A stretch of 64,000 nucleotides of DNA from Atherix ibis (lineage: Eukaryota; Arthropoda; Insecta; Diptera; Athericidae), in assembly GCA_958298945.1 (NCBI GenBank), contig OY282605.1, forward strand, positions 112,526,267 to 112,590,266, in the 5' to 3' direction. Of this stretch, positions 55,350 to 64,000 are shown one piece after another. The position numbers and the translations under genes are program-made. Every line of letters begins with the position of its first letter. Positions within the stretch are counted from its first letter, which is position 1. Under the pieces are notes generated by a model that was not told the DNA's origin, ran no database searches, and saw nothing but the letters and a program-made list of their open reading frames with translations.

Positions 55350-58300
55350 CTACGCTAATCCCCAAAAGAAACACTTTACTTTCTGTTCTATTTTAATTTT
55401 TTTATCCCGTTATCTTTACCTTAATAAAACGTGCTGAAAAACCCCTAAAAATGCCATAAGCCATCATATCAATATCAGTTTTCGTGGATAAAAATTAGTA
55501 TTAGTTAAAGACGACAACTGGTTGAAAACATGGCACAGCACCAAACTGCATGAAAATAAAAAGTAGGATTTTCAAATACATTTAGTCCAAGTGCTTTCTA
55601 AGGTTTTAAAAAAAAATAGTTTTTTATTTTCGTTGATAAAACTCGGCTATTTTATACCAACAGTAAATTCTATCATTGAGAAAGTCCCTAAGAAATCTGT
55701 CAGGAGCCATATTGTATAGCACCGAGACCTTGATATTATTTGGCGACTAAATCTATATAAAAGTAGCCAGATTCCTTTTTTAAGTGGGGAGAAAACGGAA
55801 ATTCAAGTCAGCATTTATGAAGAAAAGTATCCACTTTGATTAAATTAAAAAAAAAAACTGCCAAATGAAGTTTAATGATTAAGAAGCACTACAAGAGGTA
55901 AACTCCTATTAAAAAATAAACTGTGAGTGGCTTACCACATCTCGTAATTAGGTAAAAAATTAAGTCTAGATTTTATGTACGTTTATAGGCATTTATTGAA
56001 CCTATTGAAAAAATATTCGGAGAGCATTTTTTAAAAGGGCTTTTAATTTTTTTTAAAGAAAAATCAAGTGAGTTTTTTAGTAAAAATTCTGTGCAGTTAA
56101 AAATATTCAATTTTCTTTATAAAAGAAATTGTTTCCCAAAAATGATTAATAATTGTTTCCTGAGTGATTAGTTTTTATGTTTTAGATAATTTTTTGCCAC
56201 ACAAAAACTAAAGTCGATGATCATCATTATGAGAGCATGGCTGTTGTCATAGTGTGTATCTTTACAAGGGAAACTATTTTTTTTTTTACTTCGAAGGTAC
56301 TTGAATTTGCAGTCCACGTGTATAACCGGAAAGTTGTAAACAGTTATAAATTAAGAACTAGTATGAATGTTGGCGATAATTTTAACAAGCAAAGTGATAA
56401 AAGTAGATTTAAGATGCTCTCATGTTCCATTGCAATCAGGAAAATTCCGTAATTAATTTCGCCCATCATCACTGTACACACGAGCCCATTTGTTGTTCCG
56501 TCTTTCTTTTTTTTGTTATTTTGAAAAATAAAATTTAAGTTTCTAACACCGTAATGCTTTGACTCCTTAAGACCCTCGGAAACATTCTTGTTCTTCTAAA
56601 AGATTTATTGTTATTTTGATGACGATAAACAGGGAGAAACATTAACGTTCGATAGTTCAGTAAATTCATCTGCCATCTTTTCACCATTACTGATCAATGG
56701 AAAAAGGCTTTAGAGGCAAATACCTTTATGTGACGACAGACTGTGCTGATGGAGATCCAACGGAACATGAATGTTTACTAGACTCTTGGGAACAAGTGAA
56801 ATAAAAATGGTCAAGTGAACGATGGTATCTAATGAAATGAAGATGAATTTTAGACAAGAATGCAAGTAAACTTTGCGGTTCCAGAAGTCAACGTAAGCCA
56901 TTTCTATTCGGTTCTGTTCGGTAAAATATCAAAAAGGAGCGACATGCAAATATGGACAATATGCCATAGGCACAATAATCTTCTTCCAGAAAAGAGTATT
57001 ACCACAATTGTGCAGTCACTTTCCTACATGAAAACGTCAGTTATCTCATATGAAAATTTATGAAAAGAAGCTAATACACGTATTTGTGGTCAGGTTGTAT
57101 TCGGACTATTCATGAATAGGCTACGGACAGCTTGTTGTCATTTTCTGGGTAGTTACCATCCTCCACCGGTCTGGAGATCTAAGACAGTTGTTTATGCTTC
57201 ATTTAACAGGCGGACTTCTTTCTATTTTGATGGCTCCATTTTCTAGTTGCTGTAATGAAGTTGAAGTTTTGCAACTCCGACCGATAGCGATGGTGCGAAT
57301 GGTGACTCTGAGCGTGATACCACATTCACGGTTCAGGTGCATGCTTGCTTGTACGTCTAGTCGTCGAATAAGTACATCTATTTACTAACCCATCTCAATA
57401 TCTATCTGTCTAGGCTCACTCCGAAGATCTTGGTGAGATGCTCCACTGATCTTGTTAGATTTCAATCTGACAATTAAACGCTCCTCTAAGTGGCGACGCA
57501 AAAACGAATATTAATGATCGACACACCTAGACGGTGATAGTTGACGGCACCATAGTCTTCAGTTAGCTCGTCGAAACGCAAATTTATTGGTTGACTGTTT
57601 TGACGATCGTCTCTAATTAGATGTGTATGTGTACGACAGATTGCAGTGGAGCATATTAAATGCGGCTTCGGCATGTGCATTTTTCCAAGGACTCATTATA
57701 AGCAACTATCCAAACTGATGCTATCAGAAGGAAAATGTCCATTGACAGGTAAACGAAAGCGAAATTTGTAAGAAATTGAAAGTTTGATGCCGTCCAATTG
57801 TGAGAAAGGGAAATTCCTGAGCTTCTTATTAGAGGTGCGTTAATTTAAAACGATTTCAACTATTAAGTCTGTACCGCCTACAGGGTGGTATTGACTTTTA
57901 AATGTCATGTTATGGCTGGCAGAAAAAATTTTTGTGTTTTTTTGTTGATTTTTAAATAAAATCTTTTTTAAATAATTTTTTTTTATATTAACTTTTTAAG
58001 TACCGGATTGGGTAAGGGGAATTTTTGCTGAAAATATTTGCATTATAAATTCTTGTAGTTATTTATAAGTGAGTTAGATAAAATTTGTCCAAAAATAAAG
58101 TGTAGCCTTAAGTGTCCCTCCATCGTTTGGAACTAAAAAGTCGTAATTAAAGCAAAAAACTGCTTTGTTCCAATATTGCGCTCTTACGATATTTTCAATT
58201 TCTTTGCCTTACAATTTAAGTGTTGCTCCATTATTTGGGCATAAAAATCATCAATTGACGCTTTTTATGGCCTTTATTTTTTTTGCACTAAAAATGGCCA

Positions 58301-58591
58301 TTCCTCCAATACTCACTCCATCTTCCTTACGCCATTTTAAATTCCACCCTTTTTAAGAATAGTTGTTGGCACAAATTTCTGGCAAAATTGATACAATTTT
58401 TTATGAAGTATTTTAACATCGTTTGGCTCTGAAAAATTGGCATGTAAAATTTCTATTCTTTCAATATTCCCATGAATTATATGAATAGGGAGGGATTGGG
58501 CGACATTTAGTTTCAAAATGACGATGCCTTGTGACACGCTGTAGGCGCCATATTGAAAATTCAGCAACTGATGTTTCCTGACATACTGGTC
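55350..58591. other. Long unassigned stretch
   Basis: Mostly AT-rich. 57060-57700 is less AT-rich with a minus-strand frame at 57486-57680 (contains INLRFDELTEDYGAVNYHRL), plausible as an exon or old transposon, but no domain or splice pair was found. 58140-58570 holds similar unrecognised sequence. Confidence 0.35.
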
Positions 58592-58606
58592 TCTGTTAAT
58601 CGATTA
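58592..58606. repeat. Target-site duplication, left copy
   Basis: tctgttaatcgatta, repeated exactly at 59394-59408. Brackets the 5S-tRNA-LINE chimera. Confidence 0.9.
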
Positions 58607-58711
58607 TTATTATTTATTTATTTGACAGGTTTTTCATTTCTACGTTATTTTATAATTTTTACATAACACATATATGCATTTTATACATATAGACATGAGA
58701 CACAGTCGCTC

Positions 58712-59070
58712 CTATAGAGCATATAGCGGCACTAGAGACTCTGTAAACTCTCTCCATCTGCTTCTGTCTTGGGCTAGCCTTTTCACTTCCGACCATGACT
58801 TGCCAATTTGTTGGTGTTTGTTGGTGTCCGCGCTCGACTGATCTTCTCCAAGATCCTTGGTCGTCCTCTGCTGCGATTGCCCTGTGGGTTCCAATCTAGT
58901 CCCATCCTTGCTATATCCGTAGGTGGTTTTTCGCAAGGTGTGGCCAATCCAACTCCATTTCCTGCGTTTGATGTCAGCTAGCAGGGGTATTTGCTTCGCG
59001 AGAAGAAGCAGCTCATCGTTCGTTATCCAGTTGGGCCAGAAGATCTTCTTGTGCTGTTTCTTGATAAGGT
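58712..59070 (-). pseudogene. LINE ORF2 C-terminal end (part of the chimera)
   Basis: The minus strand reads HLIKKQHKKIFWPNWITNDE, then IKRRKWSWIGHTLRK (pattern RRWRWIGHxLRK), and ends SWSEVKRLAQDRSRWREF with a stop at 58712. This SWxEVKxLAQDRxxWR ending is characteristic of a widespread animal LINE group. About 120 codons, almost entirely open in one frame from 59070. No RT domain is included. Confidence 0.75.
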
Positions 59071-59196
59071 GTTTTTTTTTATAGCTTGTGGCTTATCAGG
59101 CCAGCGAAGCAACCCCCAGTGACGTTAAGGGATCCTACGGACTACATATACATAAGGCTTATAGTCGACCTCTCACCCCGGCACCAATGCCGAGAT

Positions 59197-59271
59197 GGCG
59201 GCAGCGGGAATCGAACCCGCTACCTACCGAGTGAGAGTCGGTCGACTTGACCACTGCACCACACACACGGC
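59197..59271 (-). pseudogene. tRNA-like region with Pol III A and B boxes
   Basis: gtgtggtgcagtggtcaagtc gives an A box (TGGTGCAGTGG), and gcGGGTTCGATTCCCGc a perfect B box in a fully paired T arm. The middle shows an anticodon-like hairpin ccgac-tctcac-tcgg. The acceptor stem does not close well, so it is a SINE-type tRNA head rather than a working tRNA gene. Confidence 0.75.
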
Positions 59272-59275
59272 AGAG

Positions 59276-59393
59276 ACCTGCAACACGCGGTGTTCCCAAG
59301 CGGTCACCCATCTAAGTACTAACCACGCCCAGTCCTGCTTAATTTCGGTGATCGGACGAGAACCGGTGGATCCAGGACGGTATAGCCGCAGGT
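59276..59393 (-). rRNA. 5S rRNA-like sequence (SINE head)
   Basis: Full length for a 5S (about 118 nt). The conserved centre is intact: ggttctcgtccgatcaccga, gttagtacttagatgg, tgaccgcttgggaa. Helix I closes as ACCTGC/GCAGGT, and helix III region as GTCCTG/CAGGAC, both differing from the usual fly sequence but still paired. The internal Pol III promoter (A box aattaagcagg, C box) is present. Lies inside a TSD-bounded mobile element, has no T-run terminator and runs on into the tRNA-like part, so it is not a normal 5S gene. Confidence 0.85.
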
Positions 59394-59408
59394 TCTGTTA
59401 ATCGATTA
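59394..59408. repeat. Target-site duplication, right copy
   Basis: Exact copy of 58592-58606. Confidence 0.9.
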
Positions 59409-59449
59409 CGGACAATTTAACAACTTCAAGAAACCTTTCGAAAGGACAT

Positions 59450-59465
59450 TGATGAAATTATCCCT
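59450..59465. repeat. Target-site duplication of R1-type LINE, left copy
   Basis: tgatgaaattatccct, repeated exactly at 60381-60396. Confidence 0.9.
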
Positions 59466-60380
59466 TTTTTTATTGTTTAGATTAATGAGGTACAGGGGGA
59501 AACCTTCATAAGGTACTCGCCTGGAAGACCTTCTACCTGCCAGACGAGTTATGCGGGATTTTTACCTCGCTAAAACCTACCTGTACCTCTACCCTTACTC
59601 CCATAACGATGGTTCCCCGGCGGCACTCTTCGTAAATACTACTTCACCGGGGCGTTCTTATTTGATATTACTGCTGCCCTGATATTATGACGCCTCGCGG
59701 CCTATTCTTCGTACGTGGTGTGAAGATCCTTGATTAAAGATTCCGCGTACTCTGCAACTCTGTTCCAATCCGATTGGCTCTTCAGCATGCACTCCACTAT
59801 GTTTTCTGGACTGATGGAACGGTCCAGATTTTTCTCCAGATCTGCCCGTATCCCCTCGTAGAAGGGGCATTGGAAGAACACGTGATCTGCATCTTCGATC
59901 ACATCGCGGCAATGATGACAGTTTGGGGAGTCAGTTCTCTTGAATCTGTGCAAGTATGCCCGAAAGCATCCATGCCCAGTCAAGAGTTGGGTGATGTAAT
60001 ACCCGACCTCCCCGTGCACGCGAGTGACCCATTTGGTGACATCTGGACTCTCGGGTCTCTCCTTTTCACAGAGGACATTTCACCGCTTTTCCTTCTTCCA
60101 ACGATGTTGGCGTTGTCGTTATCCTGCCAGGATGTCGATGGGTGGGCATGATGCCACGACGTTGACTGCACCGTGTGATACCGTTCGGTATGCTGACGCA
60201 ACTCTGATCGCTGAGAGCCGCTGGACTGATGACATTGTCTTGCGGTATGTTGTTAACTCTATCGATTTCGCCCACACTGGTGCTCCGTATAGCAGGACGG
60301 AGGTAACTACAGTTGCCAGTAGATTTGCCTAAGGCCTCCGATATTGGGCATTATCCGCGAAAGCACGCCCTGTACTGCTG
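59466..60380 (-). mobile_element. 5'-truncated R1-clade-like LINE
   Basis: 915 bp between exact 16-bp target duplications, with a T-run on the plus strand (A tail of the element) directly at the left junction. Carries the ORF2 C-terminus and about 235 bp of 3' UTR. GC-rich against the surroundings. R1 proper inserts in 28S rDNA; insertion here shows either a non-rDNA-specific relative or an off-target event. Confidence 0.9.
59702..60380 (-). pseudogene. R1-clade-like ORF2 C-terminus, with a stop and frameshifts
   Basis: From 60380: VLSRIMPNIGGLRQ, SVLLYGAPVWA (60300-60268), QRLSAIRVASAYRTVS and PPIDILAG, then TAA near 60123 (where relatives have ER) and a frame change. HGEVGYYITQLLTGHGCFRA follows, then the zinc-binding cluster CHHCRDVIEDADHVFFQCPF, ending HTTYEE with a stop at 59702. 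SVLLYGAPxWA, LTGHGCFRAYL and the CCHC cluster are hallmarks of R1-group proteins. Lacks RT and endonuclease. Confidence 0.88.
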
Positions 60381-60396
60381 TGATGAAATTATCCCT
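60381..60396. repeat. Target-site duplication of R1-type LINE, right copy
   Basis: Exact copy of 59450-59465. Confidence 0.9.
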
Positions 60397-60884
60397 GAAA
60401 AATATCATCTGTAAAATATTATCTATATCCGTTTTAGATATAAGATTTTCCTTTTAAATTATAAGTTTAAGATAATATAATATTCGAAAAATTGAATATA
60501 TAATTTGCATATTTCGATAGTCCTATAAAATTCTATAGAGAGTGTTTTAAATAATTGCTTGGCTTACGATTGAACTATAAATTATTAACTCAAAAACTTG
60601 TTAGAATAAAAGCTGCCATAGCCTTAAAATATAAGCTTCAGTATCGGAAGCTTTAAAGATATTATAAATAATAATTATATATTTTTCAGGGAAGAATCTT
60701 TTCTAACAGATACGATATTAATCTTATTTGATATTATTTAAAGGCTTAAAAATCAAATTTGAAGCCACAGAAGTCTTATAACAGACACAAGAATGTCCTT
60801 AGAATACCTTGTATATTTTTGTAATATATAATAACATTTTTGTATATCAAACTAGTGTACAAATTAATTCATTTATTTATTTAT
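60397..60884. other. AT-rich stretch without a recognised gene
   Basis: No feature apart from an attt microsatellite at about 60869-60890. Confidence 0.45.
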
Positions 60885-61095
60885 TTATTTTTCGACAAAC
60901 GGTTAACCTAGAACTCTCATACGAAAACTCAAAGAAGGGAACTTAACGGACTATACAAATAATTACTAAGACTCCTAGACAGGAGATCAGAACTAACAAT
61001 AAAAAGCAAATTTTTACTTTACAATCCGGTACCTTAACCAATATGGACATACAGACTGAAACTTTAGGTTTCGACTAAGCATTCCAATAAAAATA
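60885..61095 (+). pseudogene. Jockey-like LINE fragment A
   Basis: FFDKRLT, then HTKTQRRELNGLYK and LLRLLDRRSELTIKSKFLLY followed by PIWTYRL, matching the Jockey thumb and C-terminal region (LDKRLTWxxHIxxKRxxL ... LSxxNKLLLYKxxLKPIWTYG). Similar DNA at 26585-26650. Confidence 0.7.
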
Positions 61096-61399
61096 TTTTT
61101 CAATAGAAAATATGCAATTTTATTTATAATTTATTATTTTATAAACAAAAACAGACAAAGAAAAAGCTGAGGAACCTACCAAAATATTTAGTTAATATTT
61201 TTGTTCCACATGACAACGTACCAGACAAATTAAATACTAATAAAATTTACAAAACAAACTTCAGATATACCAAAAATTTTAAACCCACTGAAACTAAATC
61301 TGCTGTCCTTCGCATATCTAATAAAAAAAGCTCATGTTTATGATATAATAATAGTTCCTATCCTAAAGTAAGTTGTCGAAAAAAAGACTAGATTTAATA
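61096..61399. other. AT-rich stretch between LINE fragments
   Basis: May include decayed endonuclease-RT linker of the LINE that follows; no secure motif. Confidence 0.4.
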
Positions 61400-62180
61400 A
61401 ACTAGTAAATTCGCTTAGCCTCTTAACAATCCTTGACCATTTTCTTTGGAAAACTTCTATAAGAACGACTCTATTTCAATCAGACTTCCGATCTGAACAC
61501 TCCATTATCGAGCAATACCATGACGTTGTTGATTATATTGCATCCTATATTGAGCAGAAAGAGTATTATCCAGGAGTATTCTTGGATATTTCACATGCTT
61601 TTGATTATCTGTGATATTCTGGGGTTCTTTGGAAACTTAAGAGCTTTATTTCCTTCTAATTTACAATCTTAGCAGACATTAATATCACACACAAACATGC
61701 TTTTCAAGTAGCATTTAATTCAGATTCTTCAGAAATATATCCCCACAAATTATAATCTTTACATCCTGATTCGAAGACTATCGTCTATCCACAAAAATTC
61801 TGTTATATACGATAGTCATTGACAATCCCATTTTTAAAATCTGCAATTCTAGCTAACAAAATATAGGGTGAAGATAAATTAACAGAAAAGTGCTCATATT
61901 ACTTTTACTATTTGCAAAAAAGCCAGGAGTAGATTACAACATCTACGGGAGCTTAACAGACGTTATTCTACTTAGACTACTAGAAAAAATGTTCGAAAGT
62001 AACAATAAATAGTAAACTTTTGATATAAAAAACAAGTTATTTAACCAATTTGGACTTATAGAATTTAACTATGGGGTTCAACCAAACGCATTCAGTCCTT
62101 CCAATCCCAAATCTCCTGCAATTGTTAATGCCTACTTTTCAGTTCGTAATAAAGAAATACACGATGACCTTAATATTCCC
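61400..62180 (+). pseudogene. Jockey-like LINE fragment B
   Basis: FRSEHSIIEQYHDVVDYIAS near 61489-61550 and YPGVFLDISHAFDYL near 61570-61612 are RT fingers and first catalytic block; SRLQHLRELNRR near 61930, PIWTYRI near 62047 and NKEIHDDLNIPF near 62150-62185 are the C-terminal run. The palm with YADD is missing. Many stops. Confidence 0.75.
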
Positions 62181-62291
62181 TTTGATCAGGACCTGTGCAT
62201 TTTCCGTATTTTATCATCCGCGGCAACACTTATCGGACACTTAAGAAACAGTTTTCTTGAGAATTTATTTCAAATTCTTGCCAATGGTTAT

Positions 62292-62665
62292 TTATTTCTT
62301 CTTCATTGATTCATAATATTGTAAATGATGATGCAAATCTGCTAATTGCAATAAAATTGCAGTTGCAGGTATTAATAAAAAACCGTTTCTTTTAAATAAA
62401 TTTCCACATAATCTGCATAAATCAAAATTAGAATAAAAAATAAATGGTAGCCAATTCAAATAGTTGAACAAGCGTGAATACTTGTAAATCTGAATAAGTG
62501 ACCCCATTTGTGGTTGATAGAAAATAGTCCAACGTGTTGCTGAACTCGACAATTGCATCAGTTTGGCGGCATTCTGATCGGATTGGTGTTGTTTATGATG
62601 GCATAAACTATCGAATCGCCATAAAATTGAATAATTTTTTATCTTCTTGAAATTTTATCTTCATC
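62292..62665 (-). CDS. Candidate coding exon, unidentified
   Basis: The minus strand is open for about 124 codons from a stop near 62666 to TGA/TAA at 62292. The stretch SDQNAAKLMQLSSSATRW followed by TIFYQPQMGSLIQIYKYSRL is protein-like; a possible ATG is at 62558. An internal short-intron alternative (donor gtattc near 62480, acceptor atgcag near 62415) keeps the same frame. Hydrophobic patches near the middle could be membrane segments. No family recognised; upstream sequence does not supply an obvious first exon. Confidence 0.3.
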
Positions 62666-63108
62666 ATCATTTAGAGTAAATAAAAATTATTACGCTCTAA
62701 TAGATTGACTGATTGATTGATTACGTGAAAAAGGCATCAAGCTGTGCGAGTTGCGTTTAAACATTTTTTTTTTCAAATTGAAATTGCATGAATTATTGTG
62801 CACTTTTTTTAAAATGTCTGAACTATTTATGAAGTTTTTTGATATGATTTCATTGATTCAATCTGAAAGAATTTATTTTCTGCACAATTGATTAAGAAGT
62901 AATTGTTATTTTGTTGACTAGTCGAGAAATCAGTTGAATTTCAGGGCTAGATATTCAGTAAATTTAGGTTTTTGTTGGGTGTTGCTGTCTGGGGACAAAT
63001 GATCCATGTTGACAAATGACCGACAGGTACAAGTTCGAATGTTTTATTGATATTTGATTTGATAGCATCGCCAATGTGTGAGGTCTGAAGCTCTTCTGAA
63101 GGGCGACC
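62666..63108. other. Upstream region of the candidate gene at 63109
   Basis: The part after 62940 is GC-richer. On the minus strand 63219-62947 is also open (about 91 codons, with GGGWNDICNAAVLF and LVHGRPSEELQTSHIGDAI), so the coding strand here is not certain. Confidence 0.35.
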
Positions 63109-63673
63109 ATGAACCAGACTGTATGTCAACAGACACAATTGGAACAGGACGGCGGCGTTGCAGATGTCGTTCCAGCCGCCACCAATGAAATCGCAGAAAC
63201 CAAACGAATCGTATCGGCGGTATCAGATGTCAGCTGCATATGCTATAATGTGCAATTTTTCAGATCGTTCCTACACTTGATATTGATATCTACAGTCACT
63301 TTTGGCCAGAATCACGATTTCAACGTTTAACGACAGCAAGAAAATTCATCAAAAATACTGAAATTTACTTCAACAGAAAGACCATAGTCGGGTTGGTGGA
63401 TCATTCAAATTGCCGTCGAGCTTTGGAAGACCCTTTCTCACCATCGTCATTTTCTGTCGTCTTAAATAAGACGGTGGCTTGTATAAACATCGAATATGAC
63501 GAGTGTCAAAGGTAATTAATTAATGACAGAATATAATATTCGTGGGTATTTTGACATTTTGTTGTAGATCCTTTTCAATATCGGATACTCTTTTGAAATT
63601 CATATCTTATAAAAATACTCCTTCTTGTTTTTTTATAAAGATTAATTTAGAGAATAATATCACCGACACATGA
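63109..63673 (+). CDS. Candidate three-exon gene, 151 aa, unidentified
   Basis: Model: exon 1 63109-63210, intron 53 nt (gtatcg...tttttcag), exon 2 63264-63511, intron 56 nt (gtaatt...gttgtag), exon 3 63568-63673. The coding sum is 456 nt, exactly 152 codons with the stop. ATG context gcgaccATGa is good and is preceded by an in-frame stop. Exon 2 is the strongest part: 82 open codons between good acceptor and donor (AAG|GTAATT), peptide LDIDIYSHFWPESRFQRLTT, then NRKTIVGLVDHSNCRRALED. No signal peptide, membrane segment or known domain recognised. Exon 1 and its donor are weaker, and the antisense strand is also open over exon 1. Reading-frame continuity is seen; that it is a gene is inferred. 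Confidence 0.4.
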
Positions 63674-64000
63674 GTTGTGACAGAAAAGTAATGAGAATTG
63701 TTTTTTTTCTTTTGAAACATTTTGATTTTATTTTTATATATACATCAACATCAAAGTTTTCCTCTTTAATTCCTCCGTTACACTCCGTTTTGATCTTGAA
63801 AAAAAATAAGTCAGATGAACTTCGATCAAGGGAAAGGGAAAAAAAAACTTATTGGTGAAGTTCGCCATATGACAGGGTTCGTTTTTATGGCAACGTACCC
63901 AAAAAAACCTTTTACCGAGTATTTTAAGGACTTTTAAATAAATTATTTATCGACGGTCAGACCTCATCAGAGCCATTACTCGTTCCCCATTTACATCACT
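63674..64000. other. Right edge of window
   Basis: AT-rich, possible 3' UTR of the preceding candidate gene; aataaatt at about 63938 could serve as a polyadenylation signal. The frame at 63670-63858 has no support. Confidence 0.35.

Larger units (their letters stand above)
58607..59393 (-). mobile_element. Chimeric retroelement: 5S-like head, tRNA-like part, LINE 3' end
   Basis: 787 bp between exact 15-bp target duplications. Read on the minus strand from 59393: a 118-nt 5S rRNA-like head starting at the first base after the duplication, a tRNA-like region (59271-59197), an approximately 110-bp body ending in an A-run (about 59074-59083), then the C-terminal coding end and 3' UTR of a LINE (to 58607), ending in an aaataaataaataataa-type tail. 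No duplication exists at the inner joints, so the outer pair implies that the whole chimera inserted at once. 5S-headed SINEs (SINE3 type) are known; I infer that this one is either such a SINE with a long LINE-derived tail, or a template-switch product. Confidence 0.8.

Noticed and set aside
57486..57680. 64-codon minus-strand frame with protein-like sequence
   Set aside because: No splice partner, domain or relative within the window; kept only as a remark in the stretch description.
59276..59393. A functional 5S rRNA gene
   Set aside because: It lies inside target-site duplications, lacks a T-run terminator and continues into a tRNA-like region; best read as a SINE head.
59774..60332. Plus-strand frames of 125 and 102 codons
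   Set aside because: Antisense to the R1-type LINE ORF on the minus strand, which carries the real motifs.

Overview
The window is AT-rich eukaryotic intergenic or intronic DNA, most likely from an insect and probably a fly (Diptera). The evidence is several mariner lineages including a Mos1-like one, R1- and Jockey-type non-LTR retrotransposons, a LINE ending in (CCTAA)n, eukaryotic Pol III tRNA-Pro genes, and 53-65 nt candidate introns. There are no bacterial operons, ribosome binding sites or CRISPR arrays. Almost every long reading frame belongs to a mobile element or is antisense to one.

Layout. 1-7 kb: a 147-bp tandem repeat, an R1-type LINE ruin, mariner ruins and a TSD-flanked LINE fragment on the minus strand. 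7-12 kb: a three-level nest (an old mariner, hit by a Mos1-like mariner, hit by a 5'-truncated LINE), then a second mariner. 14-19 kb: a mariner ruin, a Jockey piece, and a LINE 3' end with a 327-bp tandem duplication. 22-31 kb: an A-rich minisatellite and two tRNA-Pro(TGG) genes 5.6 kb apart, each preceded by the same AT-rich dispersed repeat. 26.7-27.6 kb: a mariner with inverted arms of about 226 bp. 32-45 kb: four ruins of an IS630/Tc1-like family with DD41D-like spacing, and a Tc1 ruin split by a mariner. 46.7-51.2 kb: a nearly intact GC-rich mariner and more relatives. 51.6-54 kb: a Jockey ruin split by a second Mos1-like mariner. 58.6-60.4 kb: a TSD-flanked chimera with 5S rRNA-like head, tRNA-like part and LINE 3' end, next to a TSD-flanked R1-type LINE. 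60.9-62.2 kb: Jockey ruins.

Host genes are few and uncertain. The best candidates are a small mitochondrial-looking protein at 43.2-43.5 kb (minus), a three-exon 151-aa model at 63.1-63.7 kb (plus), and single candidate exons at 45.96-46.14 kb (minus) and 62.3-62.7 kb (minus). I could not name any of them. The two tRNA-Pro genes are the only confidently functional host genes.

The most unusual objects are the 5S-tRNA-LINE chimera, the inverted-arm mariner, the dated nests, and two short inversion or palindrome scars inside transposon coding sequence that look like template-switch mutations.
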